Assembly: GCA_030704615.1 (NCBI GenBank) | Contig: CM060732.1 | Coordinates: 52,681,053-52,745,052, forward strand | DNA length: 64,000 bases | From: Takakia lepidozioides | Lineage: Eukaryota; Streptophyta; Takakiopsida; Takakiales; Takakiaceae | Direction: 5' to 3' | Shown: in pieces, positions 21,860-33,400 of the stretch | Layout: the number at the start of each line of letters is the position of its first letter | Position numbering within the stretch: position 1 is the stretch's first letter | Notes under the pieces: generated by a model | Database searches by the model: none | What the model was told of the DNA's origin: nothing | What the model saw: only the letters and a program-made list of their open reading frames with translations | Made by a program: the position numbers and the translations under genes

Positions 21860-23997
21860 CAGTTGCATGTTTGGATAGGTTGCCAATGGGACAATGAGGA
21901 TGAAGGCTATTGCGAGAGAGAGAGGGGAAACGAAAAGGGCAAGGCGTCTGAAATGTATATCAAACAAGCGTTACGATTGGAGTTGGTGCAGCGGACATCG
22001 ACGTCAGTTGTTTGCAGAAGATGGAAGAATTCATCGATCGTATGTGCGTTTCCGGTTTTTGTGCATTGGAGAGAGGTGACGCTCTCTTGCATTTCCACTT
22101 GGTTTGTACCCTATACTATGTCTCGAATTTGTTGATGTTAATTAAACTCATAAAAAAACAGCTTGGGTGGATTGATCCGAAAATTGCATCACCAGTCATG
22201 TGATGCACTGTAAAGCTTTAAGGGGCAAGGGCCTCCAAACTTTTATTGGTATGGTTGAGTATCATTAAAAAAATATTGACAAACCTAGATTTCAGTTTGT
22301 CCATCGCAATGTTAGTTCCGAACAGATGCAACAAGGATTGGATGAATATATCAAATATGGTTCTTCATCCATAAAAAAACGAGTCTATTTGACCCACCAG
22401 AACATATTAGAACGTGTACACATGTGGTTGAAGCACAAAATGGGAAGACAGCTTGGTACTGCACTGCCAAGTCTACTGTATAGTACTATGTTAAATTCGG
22501 GGCAATTTTATAGGAATGGATTTCAACAAAGCCGAATATCTTTGGAAAGCCATGATATAACCGCATCTTTTGGAAATGGTTGATATTGCGCGTATATTTT
22601 CGAATGTGGAACAGCTGCTTTGCGTTTTCGTGAAGTGAGAGAGAAGACTCCGGTTGGAGGACCGGTGCAACTAGGAGCGAGGTTGATGTGAGCATGCTTA
22701 CGTGAGCACAAGGGTATATTCCCGGAATTTTTGCGAAATGAAATTGGTGAAACTAACAATTATGTGCAACTAAGACATAAAGAACAAGTAGCCCCTATAC
22801 CCGATGAACATGTTACCGTGTAGCCGTGGCTTTTTCTCCATAACTGGGAGAGAGTGGGCGGTGAGGCTTCACCTCAATTTAAAGTCCTCACCCATGGATA
22901 ATTTCGCACGGCGAAGCTCTGCATCGGAAGAAATCACATTGTAGCTAAAAAAGACGAATAAGTCAATTATAAAGCCCCCACCCATTCCTTTTGGATGTGG
23001 GATTGTTGGGTGATGGGATTTCTCGATGCAAAACCCACCATTGCTTAGTTTGTGCCCATATCACCAAGTATTTCTCAATGCGAAATTCACCGCCGATGTT
23101 ATAGGTTTAGGGTTTCTGGCTACAGTACTGAGGGTTTCGCCTCGATGGATTGGCGCAGATGTACTATACAACTGCAACAGTTCTCTATACCTGCTTATGG
23201 TTTTATTCCATTTTGAAAATATATAACTCCTATGACCGAGGTTTAAAAACTTAAATCCCACTGTGGGTTGTGCTCATGCGAGCGTGAGCGTGAGCACGCT
23301 CATGTTGTGCTCATAGGATACCAACCCCTCTAGGAGCCACTTCACCTTACGGCTACTGCGGGGATGGCCCTATATTCGTGAACTCTATTGTACCAAGATT
23401 GCAACTATTGCTTTGTCAGATTCTTCTCAATCCGCAGCTTTAACACACAGTCATGCGATGACTAAGTTGCTTTCCAAACAGATTTCTACATCCCGGTCTC
23501 TACTCAAAGCCGTCGAAACAACCACGCATTTTATATATGTGCTTCAATCCTCTGCATAGCTGTACTATGTTGAATTTCTTGGTGTACATAGCTCCTGTAT
23601 TTTTGGAAATACTGCATTGTAATTTTTTATAACTCTTTCAACACTTTATATTTCTACAGGAGTGACTGTTTCTCTCAGCTGAACCATCAAGTATTTAATA
23701 CAAATGACAATAAGTACCTTTACATGTCCATAATGTAGAGCAGTTTCATTAAAGAGGGATTGAATAAGTTGTCAAGATCTGGCTGAATAAGTTGATATCT
23801 GCAATACATTGCCACTTTGATATGTACATTGCGTTTTTTTTTTTAACAAGAAAGGAAAGAATAACCTTAAGGAAGAAGGCATTGCCATATTGCATTTGTA
23901 AAATGGACTGCCGGGTATACTACACATATGTCCCATAAGTTCAGTTACTTAATTTGGTTTTGATTTTCCTTCAACTTTGGATACATTCATCCTCAAA
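21860..23997. other. Spacer without recognised gene
   Basis: There is no supported gene. The longest open frame is an 85-codon plus-strand stretch at 22326-22583 that matches nothing I know. This probably holds old, unrecognisable transposon sequence. Confidence 0.4.
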
Positions 23998-24717
23998 GGA
24001 AGATAATAGGAATAATGTAAGAACTTAATGGACGCGTGTGATCTGACAGTACTTTCGCTGGATTCAGGCAACCTGGGCTCCTCCAGCGGGGCCCCTGTCA
24101 AATCCTCCCCACCCCATATTATCTCGGTTTCACTATTAAATACTTATGAATCCAAATGGGCTGCAAGTTGTGGTGGGTAGCGTGATGGTAAGGTGATAGC
24201 AATGGAGGCGGTGAGGTTTTGGGTTCAGTTCCTGATGGGGAGGATGTGGCAGTGTAACCCCGGTTGATGTAACCCTCCACTCGGTGTAACCCCTGTTGAT
24301 GTAACCCCTGTTGATGTAACCTTCCAGTTGGTGTAACCCTCTGTAACCTCGATTTCTCCTGTAACTCTGGTTGGTCCATTTTATACTTGACCACATTTGG
24401 ACTTAGTCAAATTTCGAGACCAAGTGTGGGTTACACCGACTGGAGTTACACACCTCGTCGTGTAACCTGATGTAACCCCAAGTGGAGTTACACACCTCGT
24501 TGTGTAACCCGATGTAACTCCACTTCCCGATGTAACCCCAAGTGGAGTTACACACCTCATCCTGTAACCCAGTGTAACCCCGACTGGAGTTGACACTTCT
24601 TCAGTTCCATGTCACCCTCAAGAGAGGGTGGGGAAGATTTGACATGCCGGAAACTGGCGTACCATGTCAGAGGTTGCACGTGTACATTAAGTTCTTACAT
24701 TATTCCTATTATCTTCC
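23998..24717. mobile_element. Non-autonomous DNA transposon, GTGTAAC-rich family, copy 2
   Basis: About 32 bp at each end form an inverted repeat (left GGAAGATAATAGGAATAATG, continuing to CTTAATG; right end the exact complement). The interior is a dense array of TGTAACCCC and GTTACACACCTC words, with some units in tandem. It is related in inverse orientation to 3892-4873. Flanks share TTCATC but no clean duplication. There is no ORF for a transposase. Long TIRs point to Mutator-like, unproven. Confidence 0.75.
24172..24245 (+). other. tRNA-like A/B box pair inside copy 2
   Basis: GGTGGGTAGCGTGATGGTAAG followed about 35 bases later by TTTGGGTTCAGTTCCTG resembles a pol III A box and B box pair. 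It may be a SINE-derived block carried within the DNA transposon family, or chance. Confidence 0.3.
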
Positions 24718-25273
24718 TTCATCAACTTAGCCTTGGTTTTTTCCTTTTTGGGCTCATGACAAGTACAAAGGATGTAGGAATTAGATGTCTAGAAAAATAT
24801 CACTTACACAACCCGGCCCGTTTGGATCTGAGAGACACCAAAAGTGTGTTGATCAATGCTTAGGGCATGGGATTATGGTGTAGGTGCGCCACGCTTTCTT
24901 CATCGTCTTTGCAGGAATGTGCTCAAAGAATATACAGTGGTGATGGACAAGCTTCAACTGTGACATCGATTGTTCTGTACTAATCCATCAGTCTATCCAA
25001 CACTGCCGCTACAAGTTGCAGAGACCTTTCCTAAATGTGAATGCACGGTCAAAACTCGATTTTAAATGTGTCCAGGCCCTGGTTTGCTTATGATGGGTGA
25101 TACGATCAAATGTCCTAAGAAGGAAGAGATTTTGATGCTAATGATTCCATCCCGTTGCGGGCTTCGGAATCTGTATGTAGCCACGAATCGCATGGCCACT
25201 GTAACAATCTCAAGAATAAGAGGGCGTTTCCGTATCACGAGCCTTGACATTCGCCTTGAGTCTAGGTTTGGCC

Positions 25274-25809
25274 CTATGTGGAATTGATGAGCACCCCACG
25301 TCCGATCCTCCTGGTGAAACGCATCTCCATAGCTGCTGATGCACCTGTCACGTAGAATGACGAGAAATATCAGAACCATTCTGACAAGCAGTTCTTGGAT
25401 AATACATTCTATATAACAGGTAAAGATGCAACAACAGTTCACCGATTATTTCTGGCTGGCCTGCGGCCCAGAAGCCCTCTTTCTCTCTCAATCGCAACGA
25501 AGAGAGAAAAAAAGAGATAACGAAGACAAAAGAGAGATAAAAGAGAAGGAGAAAGACACTGGGCTCACCTGTCGGTCCAGAGGCCACATGGGAGATCCCG
25601 ACTAAAAAGATTGGTCGCCTTGTACCACTGTTTCCCGATGATGTTGGTACTAGTTCTTTTGACTCAGACATACTTTCCTGAGATTGGAGGTCCCGATTAG
25701 TGTCCCGGGGTGGCCTGTAGTATGAGCGCGCAGTCTCTGGGTTGCGAGAATAAAATCGAAAAGCAAAGCACATCCCAAAATCAATCAGGTGCTTGCAAGA
25801 TCGTTCCAT
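25274..25809 (-). CDS. Hypothetical two-exon small protein (uncertain)
   Basis: Exon 1 (25569-25809) opens with ATG and ends at a good donor (CGACAG|GTGAGC). Exon 2 (25274-25344) begins after an acceptor (TACGTGACAG) and ends at TAG. The spliced length is 312 bp, divisible by three, giving 103 residues with a Ser/Arg-rich middle (SESKELVPTSSGNSGTRRP). I recognise no domain. Homology is unknown, and an alternative reading of the downstream part (25062-25442 minus) is also open, so the exon structure is a guess. Confidence 0.25.
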
Positions 25810-26613
25810 CGATCGACCTCAACGGAAACCGCAATAGAGTCAGCTGCCCTAGCAGGAAATCACGGCCCCTGAGACACCAGCGTTCGAGATTTGCGCAAGA
25901 GCAGGCGATCACACTACCGTCACAGCCCCACCCGCTGATAATTCTGCCACCACAGCTTCCCCTTCCAACCTCTTATGGCGCTCAAGCTCAAGGGGATCTG
26001 CACAAGATACCGCAACACCGTAACACTCCTCTGTTTCAGACTACACTTCTTGTTGCCCCTCTGGCAGCCTCAAAACCTCAAGATCTGCAAAAGGAACTCT
26101 TCAGCGGACAACACAATAGAGAAACGACGGTGCGTAGATGGGAAAGCAATGTGAGAGAGGTGATGTGCAGCAGCAAGCTGTACCGACTGTGTGTTATATA
26201 GCAGACGAGAGAGAGGAAAAGAGCGAGAAAAAAGGCAAGCAGAGTACCGAGGGCCCCACACTTGCACGCTTTCCACACGCGGCCTCCGGACCAGAACGCG
26301 GTCTTGGGCGGCGCACAGTTCTCATTCGTCAGTGTTTTTTTCAGCCAATATTTGTTAAAAGCAGGTGAGGCAGATTCTGCCACTTTTTCGGCCTAATTCT
26401 CAGGCCGAATCGGCAGGGATGGCCGATTGTGCACAGAGGACGGCAGACCTACCACCGAGGACCATGTCGTCAGCCATCAACCCACCCGTTTTCCCTTGAG
26501 GCTCGCTCCGTTTATATCCTCTCCAGGGCTCTGAATCTGGGCAATCGATATGGGATAATCGAACCGCAATCATATTGCGCCACCTAGCGGCGAGAATCCG
26601 CCACACCTGGTTT

Positions 26614-26734
26614 CGTACTAGAGAACGGGCCGTGTTTGGCCGACTCTGCGTGCGCGGCCATAGGGCTTGCCCTGACGGGCTCGCCCAAAGGCCGCTGGGC
26701 AGAATCGGCCAAACACGGCCCTTTCTCTAGTACG
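26614..26734. repeat. 121-bp palindrome (snap-back repeat)
   Basis: CGTACTAGAGAACGGGCCGT… at the left is matched by …ACGGCCCTTTCTCTAGTACG at the right; about 35 of 37 bases of each arm pair, leaving a roughly 47-bp GC-rich loop. It is compatible with a fold-back MITE, but no target duplication longer than two T residues is seen. Confidence 0.8.
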
Positions 26735-26749
26735 TTGCGGGCGGACGTC

Positions 26750-26985
26750 AAAGTGAAAAGAATACACTTCTGATCCTTTATTATTACTTTCACTTTATAT
26801 TCTTTGTAAGGAAGAGTATAAAGTTTGTTTAACGTCCAGTGAATTTACAGAGCCTACTGCTCAACACACAGCCCATGGAGGGGCCAACGGACTTTGAAGG
26901 CACATGTTTGAAGGATTGAACCCAGGATCACCCACGTCATGCACACGAAAGTCACCCACTAAACTACCTGCTCTCAAGTGACAGC
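26750..26985 (-). mobile_element. tRNA-derived SINE candidate
   Basis: Reading the minus strand from about 26985, GGTAGTTTAGTGGGTGAC fits a pol III A box and CCTGGGTTCAATCC, about 45 bases on, fits the B box. A non-tRNA body follows, with an A/T-rich end near 26760-26790 (AAAGTGAAAGTAATAATAAA). The structure is typical of plant tRNA-derived SINEs. No target duplication was resolved. Confidence 0.5.
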
Positions 26986-27054
26986 TCACAATTCAGCCCC
27001 TGTAGCTTTTTCTTTTTCTTTTTTTCCCCAGAATTGTATCTTTTTAAAAAAGAC

Positions 27055-28390
27055 TTACCAAAGTGAGGTGCGCAACACTTGGTATCAGAGCTTAGAGTTC
27101 AGTACGCGATCGTCCTTGAGATGGGCCTCATCTTGGGTCGGGCAAGACAAAGCGAAAGTGGAACGGCCCGAAAGATGATGATCCTGGTGAGCCCGGTGGG
27201 GGGGACGTGTCACCGAAGCGGCAATTGGAAGAGGCGATTTATGCTTCTGAAAGCGAGGCCGCTCAAGAACGGGAGGAATCTGGGGAGTCGGAGCCCGAGG
27301 ACTTCCCGGAGGCTCTGGCAGACCAACAGATGTCTCCCATGCCAGCAGCCTTTTGGGAAGGGTTGTTGGCGCAGTTTTGCGGAATGTTGAAAGACGTGAT
27401 GAGGGCGGCTAATGCCACTTCCACTAAGGTAAAGTTTAAGTTGAAGCCTAAGGAACCCGGCACCTTCGAGGGCGTCCAAAATCGGAAGGCACTCAACACC
27501 TGGCTCTTGGAGCTGGAGCAGTACTTCCGGGCGGCCAAGTTGAGTGACGAGGATCAGGTGGAAGTGGCTCCCACCTATTTGAGGGGCTATGCTCAACAAT
27601 GGTGGCAGAAACGCCTTCATGACCAAGGTCCAAACCCAGAAACCTTGAGCTGGAGTGGGTTCAAGGAACTTATGAAAAGACAGTTTGTGCCTCTCAACGC
27701 GTCATGGCTCACCCGAGACAAGATGAGGAATTTGAAACGGATGACATTCGAGGATATGTTCAGGCTTTCAATGTGCTGTTGCTTGAAGTCACGGATATGG
27801 CGGAAACAAAAATGGTCTTCAACTTTGTGGCGGAACTGGCCCCATGGGCCAGGCGGAAGTTGAAGGAGAAGCCACCTAAGACCTTGAATGAGGCAATTGA
27901 AAGGGCTGAATGTTTCTCGGATGTCCCTAGGGGCGAAAGACAAGGTCGTACGGAGCTGAACCACAAGAAGGCCCGGCGGGAGGGTGACTCTTTCCGACCG
28001 GAAAAGAAGTGGGATAGGCCATGTGGCGACAATGACACATGGAAATCGAAGGGATGGCCTTCACACGTCAAAGCGGCACTCGGTGCTCCGAAAGAAAAAT
28101 CAGGTGCGGCGGCTTATGGCGGACAGAAGGCGACCTTTGATGGAGTGTGCTTTAATTGCGGGGAGCTCGGGCACATGGCCAAGAAGTGCGCGAAACCCCG
28201 ACAATTGAACATGACTCGGGCGACCACGGAGCTGTCCGAAGATTCCATCAGCCATTTGGTGGAGGCGGTAGTCACCAAGACTTGCAAGGTAGGCAACTAC
28301 GCTTGTGAGTTGTATCAAGAGACTGGCCCTTGCGTAAATGGAGTCAGTTAATGTTTGTGAGTGGGATAATTTCCGGAACTAACGTGTCGT
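27055..28390 (+). mobile_element. Retrotransposon X2: gag fragment of an X-family element
   Basis: It begins with the last bases of an X-type LTR and an initiator tRNA-Met primer-binding site (27080-27091). It then encodes gag from MSPKRQLEEAI (27207), with capsid motif YLRGYAQQWWQKRL and zinc knuckle CFNCGELGHMAKKC (about 28149-28190). A 4-base deletion relative to X near 27738 shifts the frame between the two halves. X2 keeps the 150-bp gag segment that X has lost. It ends at 28390, where the LTR of element Y begins. Confidence 0.88.
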
Positions 28391-28724
28391 TGTTGGGGGC
28401 TTTACATCTGTGAAGCCTATTGCCCACAAAAAATCCTGAGCTCCGCGAAGGAAAACAAATAATAGGAAAATATCACCCTCCACTGCTGGGTGAAAAACCT
28501 ACCAAGGGAAAACTTGGCATCTGCAAGTTGGGCGGAGGACAAAACCCTTGGCTAGGAAAACCGTGCAGGGAGTACAGATGGTGATATGCCATGAAACTAC
28601 AATGTTCTAAGTCCTAGAGAGGTCAAGTCCTAGGACCCCAAATTCACCATCCGCAAACTAAGACTAAGCTGCTAAAAACAGAAGTGGATCAAGCTGAAGT
28701 AGATCGGCTAAGAAGATCAAGACA
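28391..28724 (-). repeat. Element Y 3' LTR (334 bp, minus orientation)
   Basis: The segment has TG…CA ends on both strands (plus strand TGTTGGGGGC … AAGACA). On the minus strand it directly follows the integrase stop codon and a short purine tract (GGTGGGGTGA). Its left border coincides with the point where X2 stops matching X; the preceding GTCGT would be the target duplication, but the partner copy is not in the window. No 5' LTR copy of it was found near 56 kb. Confidence 0.6.
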
Positions 28725-29480
28725 TCACCCCACCGTGCGCCCCTCCACATTGATACATGTAAGATCAAAAACTAGCTCGGAATGCACCAAGTCTGTCAAG
28801 GAAACAGGTTCATCCCGCACTTTAGTAGTAGAGCCTTGTGGAAGAAGGAGAGCACGTCGCCCACGTAAAATCTGATAGATCAAGTATGGACCGTCGATCT
28901 TGAGCTTAGATTTGCATGCATGCTTGTCATGCTGTAATCGAACGCACACGATCTGTCCCACCTGAAACATGTTGACACGCTTGTTAAAATTACGGGCCTC
29001 GGTTAGCTGAGCCTTATCAGTGTTTGTCTTGGCATCATGAATGGACACCGCATGCCGAGCATGAAGATCCTCAACAAAGATCTCAAGATCAACCGGATCA
29101 GCAACAGTAGAGATAAGAGGGGTAGAATGCAAAGGAAAAACACACTTGCGACCATACAACAACTCTAAAGGAGTCTTCTTGGTGCTAGCATGTACGGCGG
29201 TGCGATAAGCAAAGAGAATAGGGGGAAGAAAGGTATCCCACTCCCTGGTAAGTGCGCCATTCTTCTCCAACATTCGGCAAAGAATTTGGTTGAAGCGTTC
29301 CGTGAGGCCATTGGTCTAGGGATGGTATGGGGCGGTGGTGGAATGCTTAACATCGAAGTTGAAGCAAATCACCATGAGGAGCTGGTTACAAAACTCCTTG
29401 CCCTAATCTGTTAGTATCTCCCGAGGACACCCATGCCACATAAGGATCTCATTGAAGAAGAACTGAGCTACAACATCACT
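28725..29480 (-). pseudogene. Element Y integrase, core and C-terminal part
   Basis: Minus strand: VVAQFFFNEILMWHGCPREI leads into TD (catalytic Asp) at about 29406, then a stop in place of Gln, then TNGLTERFNQ (catalytic Glu), then the C-terminal domain with FAYRTAVHASTKKTP, FQVGQIVCVRL and GPYLIYQI. The N-terminal zinc domain is missing here but lies at 36893-37370 on the opposite strand. The break falls at about 29480, where the frame switches abruptly into element Z1 sequence. This split is one breakpoint of an inversion. Confidence 0.85.
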
Positions 29481-30200
29481 AGCCCCCTGCTCTTCAATTA
29501 GAGTGGTTACTGCCTCAAACACTCCCATCTCCTTACGTTCCCGAGTATCAAGTATGTAAGAGTCAAGAATGATTTGGGCAATGATTGGACCAGACACAAT
29601 GATCGGAGACTTAGGAGCAGTGCCCTGTAACCTCTTCATCTCTTCCACCAGACCATTGTACATTAACCCTGCCCAAGCTACATCCTCTCCCCTCAAGCTT
29701 TCAGGATCTCCTCTATGAATGACCTGCTCAAATATTGTTGGTTCTGTTTCATAGCAAACAGAACGTTCAATATTTGGCCAACTTCTCTGAGCCCTGGGTA
29801 CTCGGCTTTGGTACAAGCGTAACCTTGAGTCTTAAAGAAACTCCCTTCTTGGAACAAATTCCCTATCTGCAATCTTGCCATGTGCTCATCCACATCCACA
29901 TGTCCCGATGGCAAATCAAACAATTGCTGCAAGTACTGGGGAGTAATTTCTATATCTACTATCCTCACCTGGGTAACTCCCGTCCGAGGCTCAAAGTTCT
30001 AAAGAAATTGAATCATATATTGCCGATGATGCAAGGACCAGTCCTTGCGTAGCAGCCCCTCCAATCGCAACTCCCTCAGCACCTGCACTGCCTACGGTGT
30101 AGCAATTGTTTGCTTTTGCAGAATCGTGGTGCTCTTCACCCTGATATCCTCTATTCCCCTCACTCTCTTCATTCTAGACAAACATAAAGGCCTTGTTTGA
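29480..30200 (-). pseudogene. Z1 3' ORF, N-terminal part
   Basis: The minus strand encodes, in two frames, a conserved domain of unknown function. EITPQYLQQLFDLPSGHVDV and FFKTQGYACTKAEYPGLREV (29693-29968) are followed by KSPIIVSGPIIAQIILDS (29403-29816 frame). The matching Z2 sequence is at 48108-48790. It continues in the plus strand at about 37371 after the inversion breakpoint. Confidence 0.75.
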
Positions 30201-30203
30201 AAC

Positions 30204-30330
30204 AAAGCACTAGCTTTGTAGCTATGGCGGATGTAAAGATTACACGTTCGCTTTACTTCTCACGCAGTGGCGCAAGGACGGACGAATTGAGAGTACATTT
30301 TCTCTCACTCGATACTTGCAACCCCCAGCT
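30204..30330 (+). repeat. 130-bp block in opposite orientation in Z1 and Z2
   Basis: GCTTTGTAGCTATGGCGGAT and the following GTGGCGCAAGGAC-TCTCTCTCAC sequence occur here and at 47883-48013, both on the plus strand. Because Z1 lies on the minus strand here and Z2 on the plus strand, the block has opposite polarity relative to the two elements. Confidence 0.7.
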
Positions 30331-30337
30331 CAAACAG

Positions 30338-30500
30338 TGTGCGTTGACGCACACTATTGGAGCTGCCAGGTAAGTGATAATTGATCCTGAAATACAAACC
30401 CTATGTGGCCGATTTTCAAATGACAAATGCAATGACATTGTGAGCTCAATTAGTGTGCGTTGACTGACACTCTTTGAGGTGCCAGGTAAGTCATGATTGA
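30338..30500 (+). repeat. Pair of about 60-bp direct repeats in Z1
   Basis: AGTGTGCGTTGACGCACACT…GCCAGGTAAGTGATAATTGAT at about 30348-30390 recurs at about 30452-30500 with a few changes. The pair lies between gag and the 3' ORF of Z1, where Z2 has its pol genes. Confidence 0.55.
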
Positions 30501-30843
30501 TTTCTGCAGCTTCTTTCTTCCATTCATCCTCACTCACTTCCTCTTCTCTTTCAGAATCAGAGGAATCTGCCATAGGAATATCAGTACTCTTCTGCATTTC
30601 CCTTATGGTATCTGCCACTTCCTTGTGCAGTTCCTTCTCATCTCTCTAAGCCTCATCATCTTCAGGCACATCACTGCCATCTTCATTATCATCACCTTCC
30701 TCATCTACTGGAGGTATTATTTTGGCTTTGCTTCTGGTTACTATCATTGTACTTACTTCTGGTACAACCCATGGCCTAACCATGTGAGCTGCCACCACTG
30801 GGCCCTCATTCACAGGAGCTCTCATCTCATTCTGGTGTCTGAT

Positions 30844-33344
30844 CTAGAATGGACAGGCTGCCTTGCGATGTCCTGCTTGATTACAATAGTAACACAGTTG
30901 TTCCCCATTAGGTCCTCGCCCTTGGTCTGTTCTGGGATTGTTTCTGTAATCCTGATTCCCTGGCTGGTAATTCCCCCTTGGATTACCCTGATAGTTGCCT
31001 CTGGAATTTCCTTGGTAATTCCCTCTTGGATTACCTCTCCCTTCCATGCCATGGTTATAACCACCAGGCCTACCATAGTGGTCCTGATCACTGTTTCTTC
31101 TTGGCTGGGGCTGCTCTTGATGTACCCTTACTTGCCTAGGTTCTCTTGCTGCTGTCCTTCTGTTGTGGTAACAATTCTCAGTAGAATGGTTATCCATTTT
31201 ACAGATAGTACAGTGTTTCTCCTTCATGTGGCATTCAGTGGTGGTATGGCCTTCATTCTGGCATTTTGCACACCAAACACCCTTCCTCCAATGTGTTGCA
31301 GCCTCTGTGGCATACTTCTTCAAGATTTCTTCTAATCTTTTCTCATAGTTATCCCTCTTCAACTTTTCCTTCCTCTTACTCTTCCTCTTAAGCTCTTGCT
31401 CTTCCTCCTCATCTGACTCATCTGACTCATCCTCAGAGTCCTCATCATCCCTTTTCTCTCTCCTGAGCATTCCCAACTGCTCAATTTTGTTCGCTGTTTC
31501 AAATTCCTCTTCCACTGTATTATGGGGTAACATATCCACTTTCTTTTGCAACTCTGGTCTTAGTCCACTCACAAACCAAGTCTTCTGTAAACTTGGTGCT
31601 GGTACAGCAGCCAGCTTTTCATCATCAATTCCATCTTTTCCATATACTCCTCAACAGTTTCATGCTTCTTTTGCTTTAACTGTTGTAAACTTCCATGCAC
31701 TTCATCCTCAGTTTTACTAGTCCTGAACCTATTTTGGAATGCTGTATTCAAGCCATTCCAGGTTATGAAATGATTATCAGGGAATCTTGCATACCATTCA
31801 CTTGCTTTCTTTATAAGTGAACAAGGAAACAGTCTCATCTTGGCATCATCGCCATCCTTATTGTTCACTATACACATGTGCTCAAATTGGCTAATGTGTA
31901 CATCAGGATCCCCTTTTCCTGAATATATTGGAAAATGTGGTTTTGCCCGTGTTGGTTGTAACGCCATCTGTGGCCCTACCCCCTGCCCACTGACAGGTGT
32001 TGGCCCCCTTGCTGGTGCTAGTCCTTGAGGACCTGTGGTAGTTGTGGTGGAACTTCCACCAAGTGCTGGCCCCTGAGCACTCCCTGCTACTGGCCTCACT
32101 ATATTCACAGTATTCCCAGCTCCAATTGCACTACTTCCCACACTCCCTGTCCCCCCAGAGCCAGATCCAGGCCGCCCGCCTGATCCCCCTGAGCCGACAC
32201 CTTTGTTGGCATGTGATCCAAGTGCTCCACTTGATCCAGATCCAACGGGTTGGGATGTCCTGGTTGTAGTCTCAACCTTAGCTGTTGGGTCTACTTCTTC
32301 ATACTCTTCATCTTCCAATTTCTTCTCTCTGTTTTCATCTTCCAAGTTCTGCCCTTGGGTTTCTTCTTCTTCACTCATGTAACTCAATTGCAATGGTGTT
32401 GGAGAGTCTGAACTCTCCGTTGGCTCTGCCACATCCTCTCCTCCTTCTTCATCTTCCGTTTCAGAAACTGGAGTTCTTGCTTTTGGTGTTCCATGCCAAC
32501 TCTTATCAAAGATTTCTGTCAAATCTTTTATCCAGGGATGTACATCAGATCTTTCACCTCGTGGTTGATCTTCTTCTTGTACCAATTCCCTTAATTTTTC
32601 TTGCAAAGGATAAGAAGGAGTGGCATCCAACTCTCGTTCTTCCGGTATGGGTGATGTACTCTCTGATCTTAATGGTGTGAGAGGTCCAGATGATTCCCCT
32701 ATGTCTATTCCTCTCTCCCAAAGATATGAATAATTAGCTTTCAAATAACTTTCTCTTTTTGCTGAATATCTCTGGAGACTAGCTTCTCTTTCATCACTCA
32801 TGTCCCATGTCTTTCATTTCTTTAATGTGACAATAACCAAAACTCTCTTCTGTAGTATCTCTCGTATATGCCTGGGCTTCTTTCAAGCTTCAATGCACCC
32901 TTGGCTATACTAGAAGTCTCCATTACCATATAACCATATGGCAAACAAGTCTGAAAAGCTGTTCTTGGTGTGAGTTTGAATATCCTTTGGAATCCAATTT
33001 TTTACCAGTACAAGCTCCTCATGCATATGAGTATAAACATTCACCTTCCTTTCCTCCCAGCCTTCAAACTCTACTCGCTTAATGGATAGCAATGCTATCA
33101 CATAAACCAGTGTTGGTAACCAATGTGCTCTTCCTCTACAGGCCACCTGATAAATCTTTATCACTCCTTTCTCTAGAACCCACTCAGGGTCAGCATCATG
33201 TACTCTCTTAAGAATGTTTTCTTTACAACCGTCAAGCAATTCCAAGAACCTCTGAAAGAATTGTTTGGACAATCTTTCCTTCTCAGTTCCACAAGGAATT
33301 TGATTCACATCAAATTCTTTAATTCTCAACCACCATGATCCCAC
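30844..33344 (-). pseudogene. Z1 gag
   Basis: Three successive minus-strand ORFs: 33344-32910 (N-terminal, with IYQVACRGRAHWLPTLVYV), 32801-31569 (acidic, then Gly-rich linker, then capsid with DVHISQFEHMC and CSLIKKASEWYARFP) and 31572-30844 (continuation with CCHC-like knuckles CAKCQNEGHTTTEC, CTICKMDNHSTENC and CYYCNQAGHRKAAC). Stops and frameshifts separate them. It is closely similar to Z2 gag. Confidence 0.85.
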
Positions 33345-33400
33345 CAGATGCCTGTCACATCTGGTTGTTCATGACCCAGTTCCCCAGTATGGTCGCCAAA

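Noticed and set aside
24381-24596. A 71-codon minus-strand frame with repeated GVTSGYTTRCVTPLGV units as a repeat protein
   Set aside because: The repeats come from the TGTAAC/GTTACA tandem words of the non-autonomous transposon, with no start context or homologue.
30493-31335. A 280-codon plus-strand open frame rich in Ile, Ser and Pro
   Set aside because: It is the antisense shadow of the Z1 gag zinc-knuckle and lysine-rich region, and the same shadow appears opposite Z2 gag (44363-44947).
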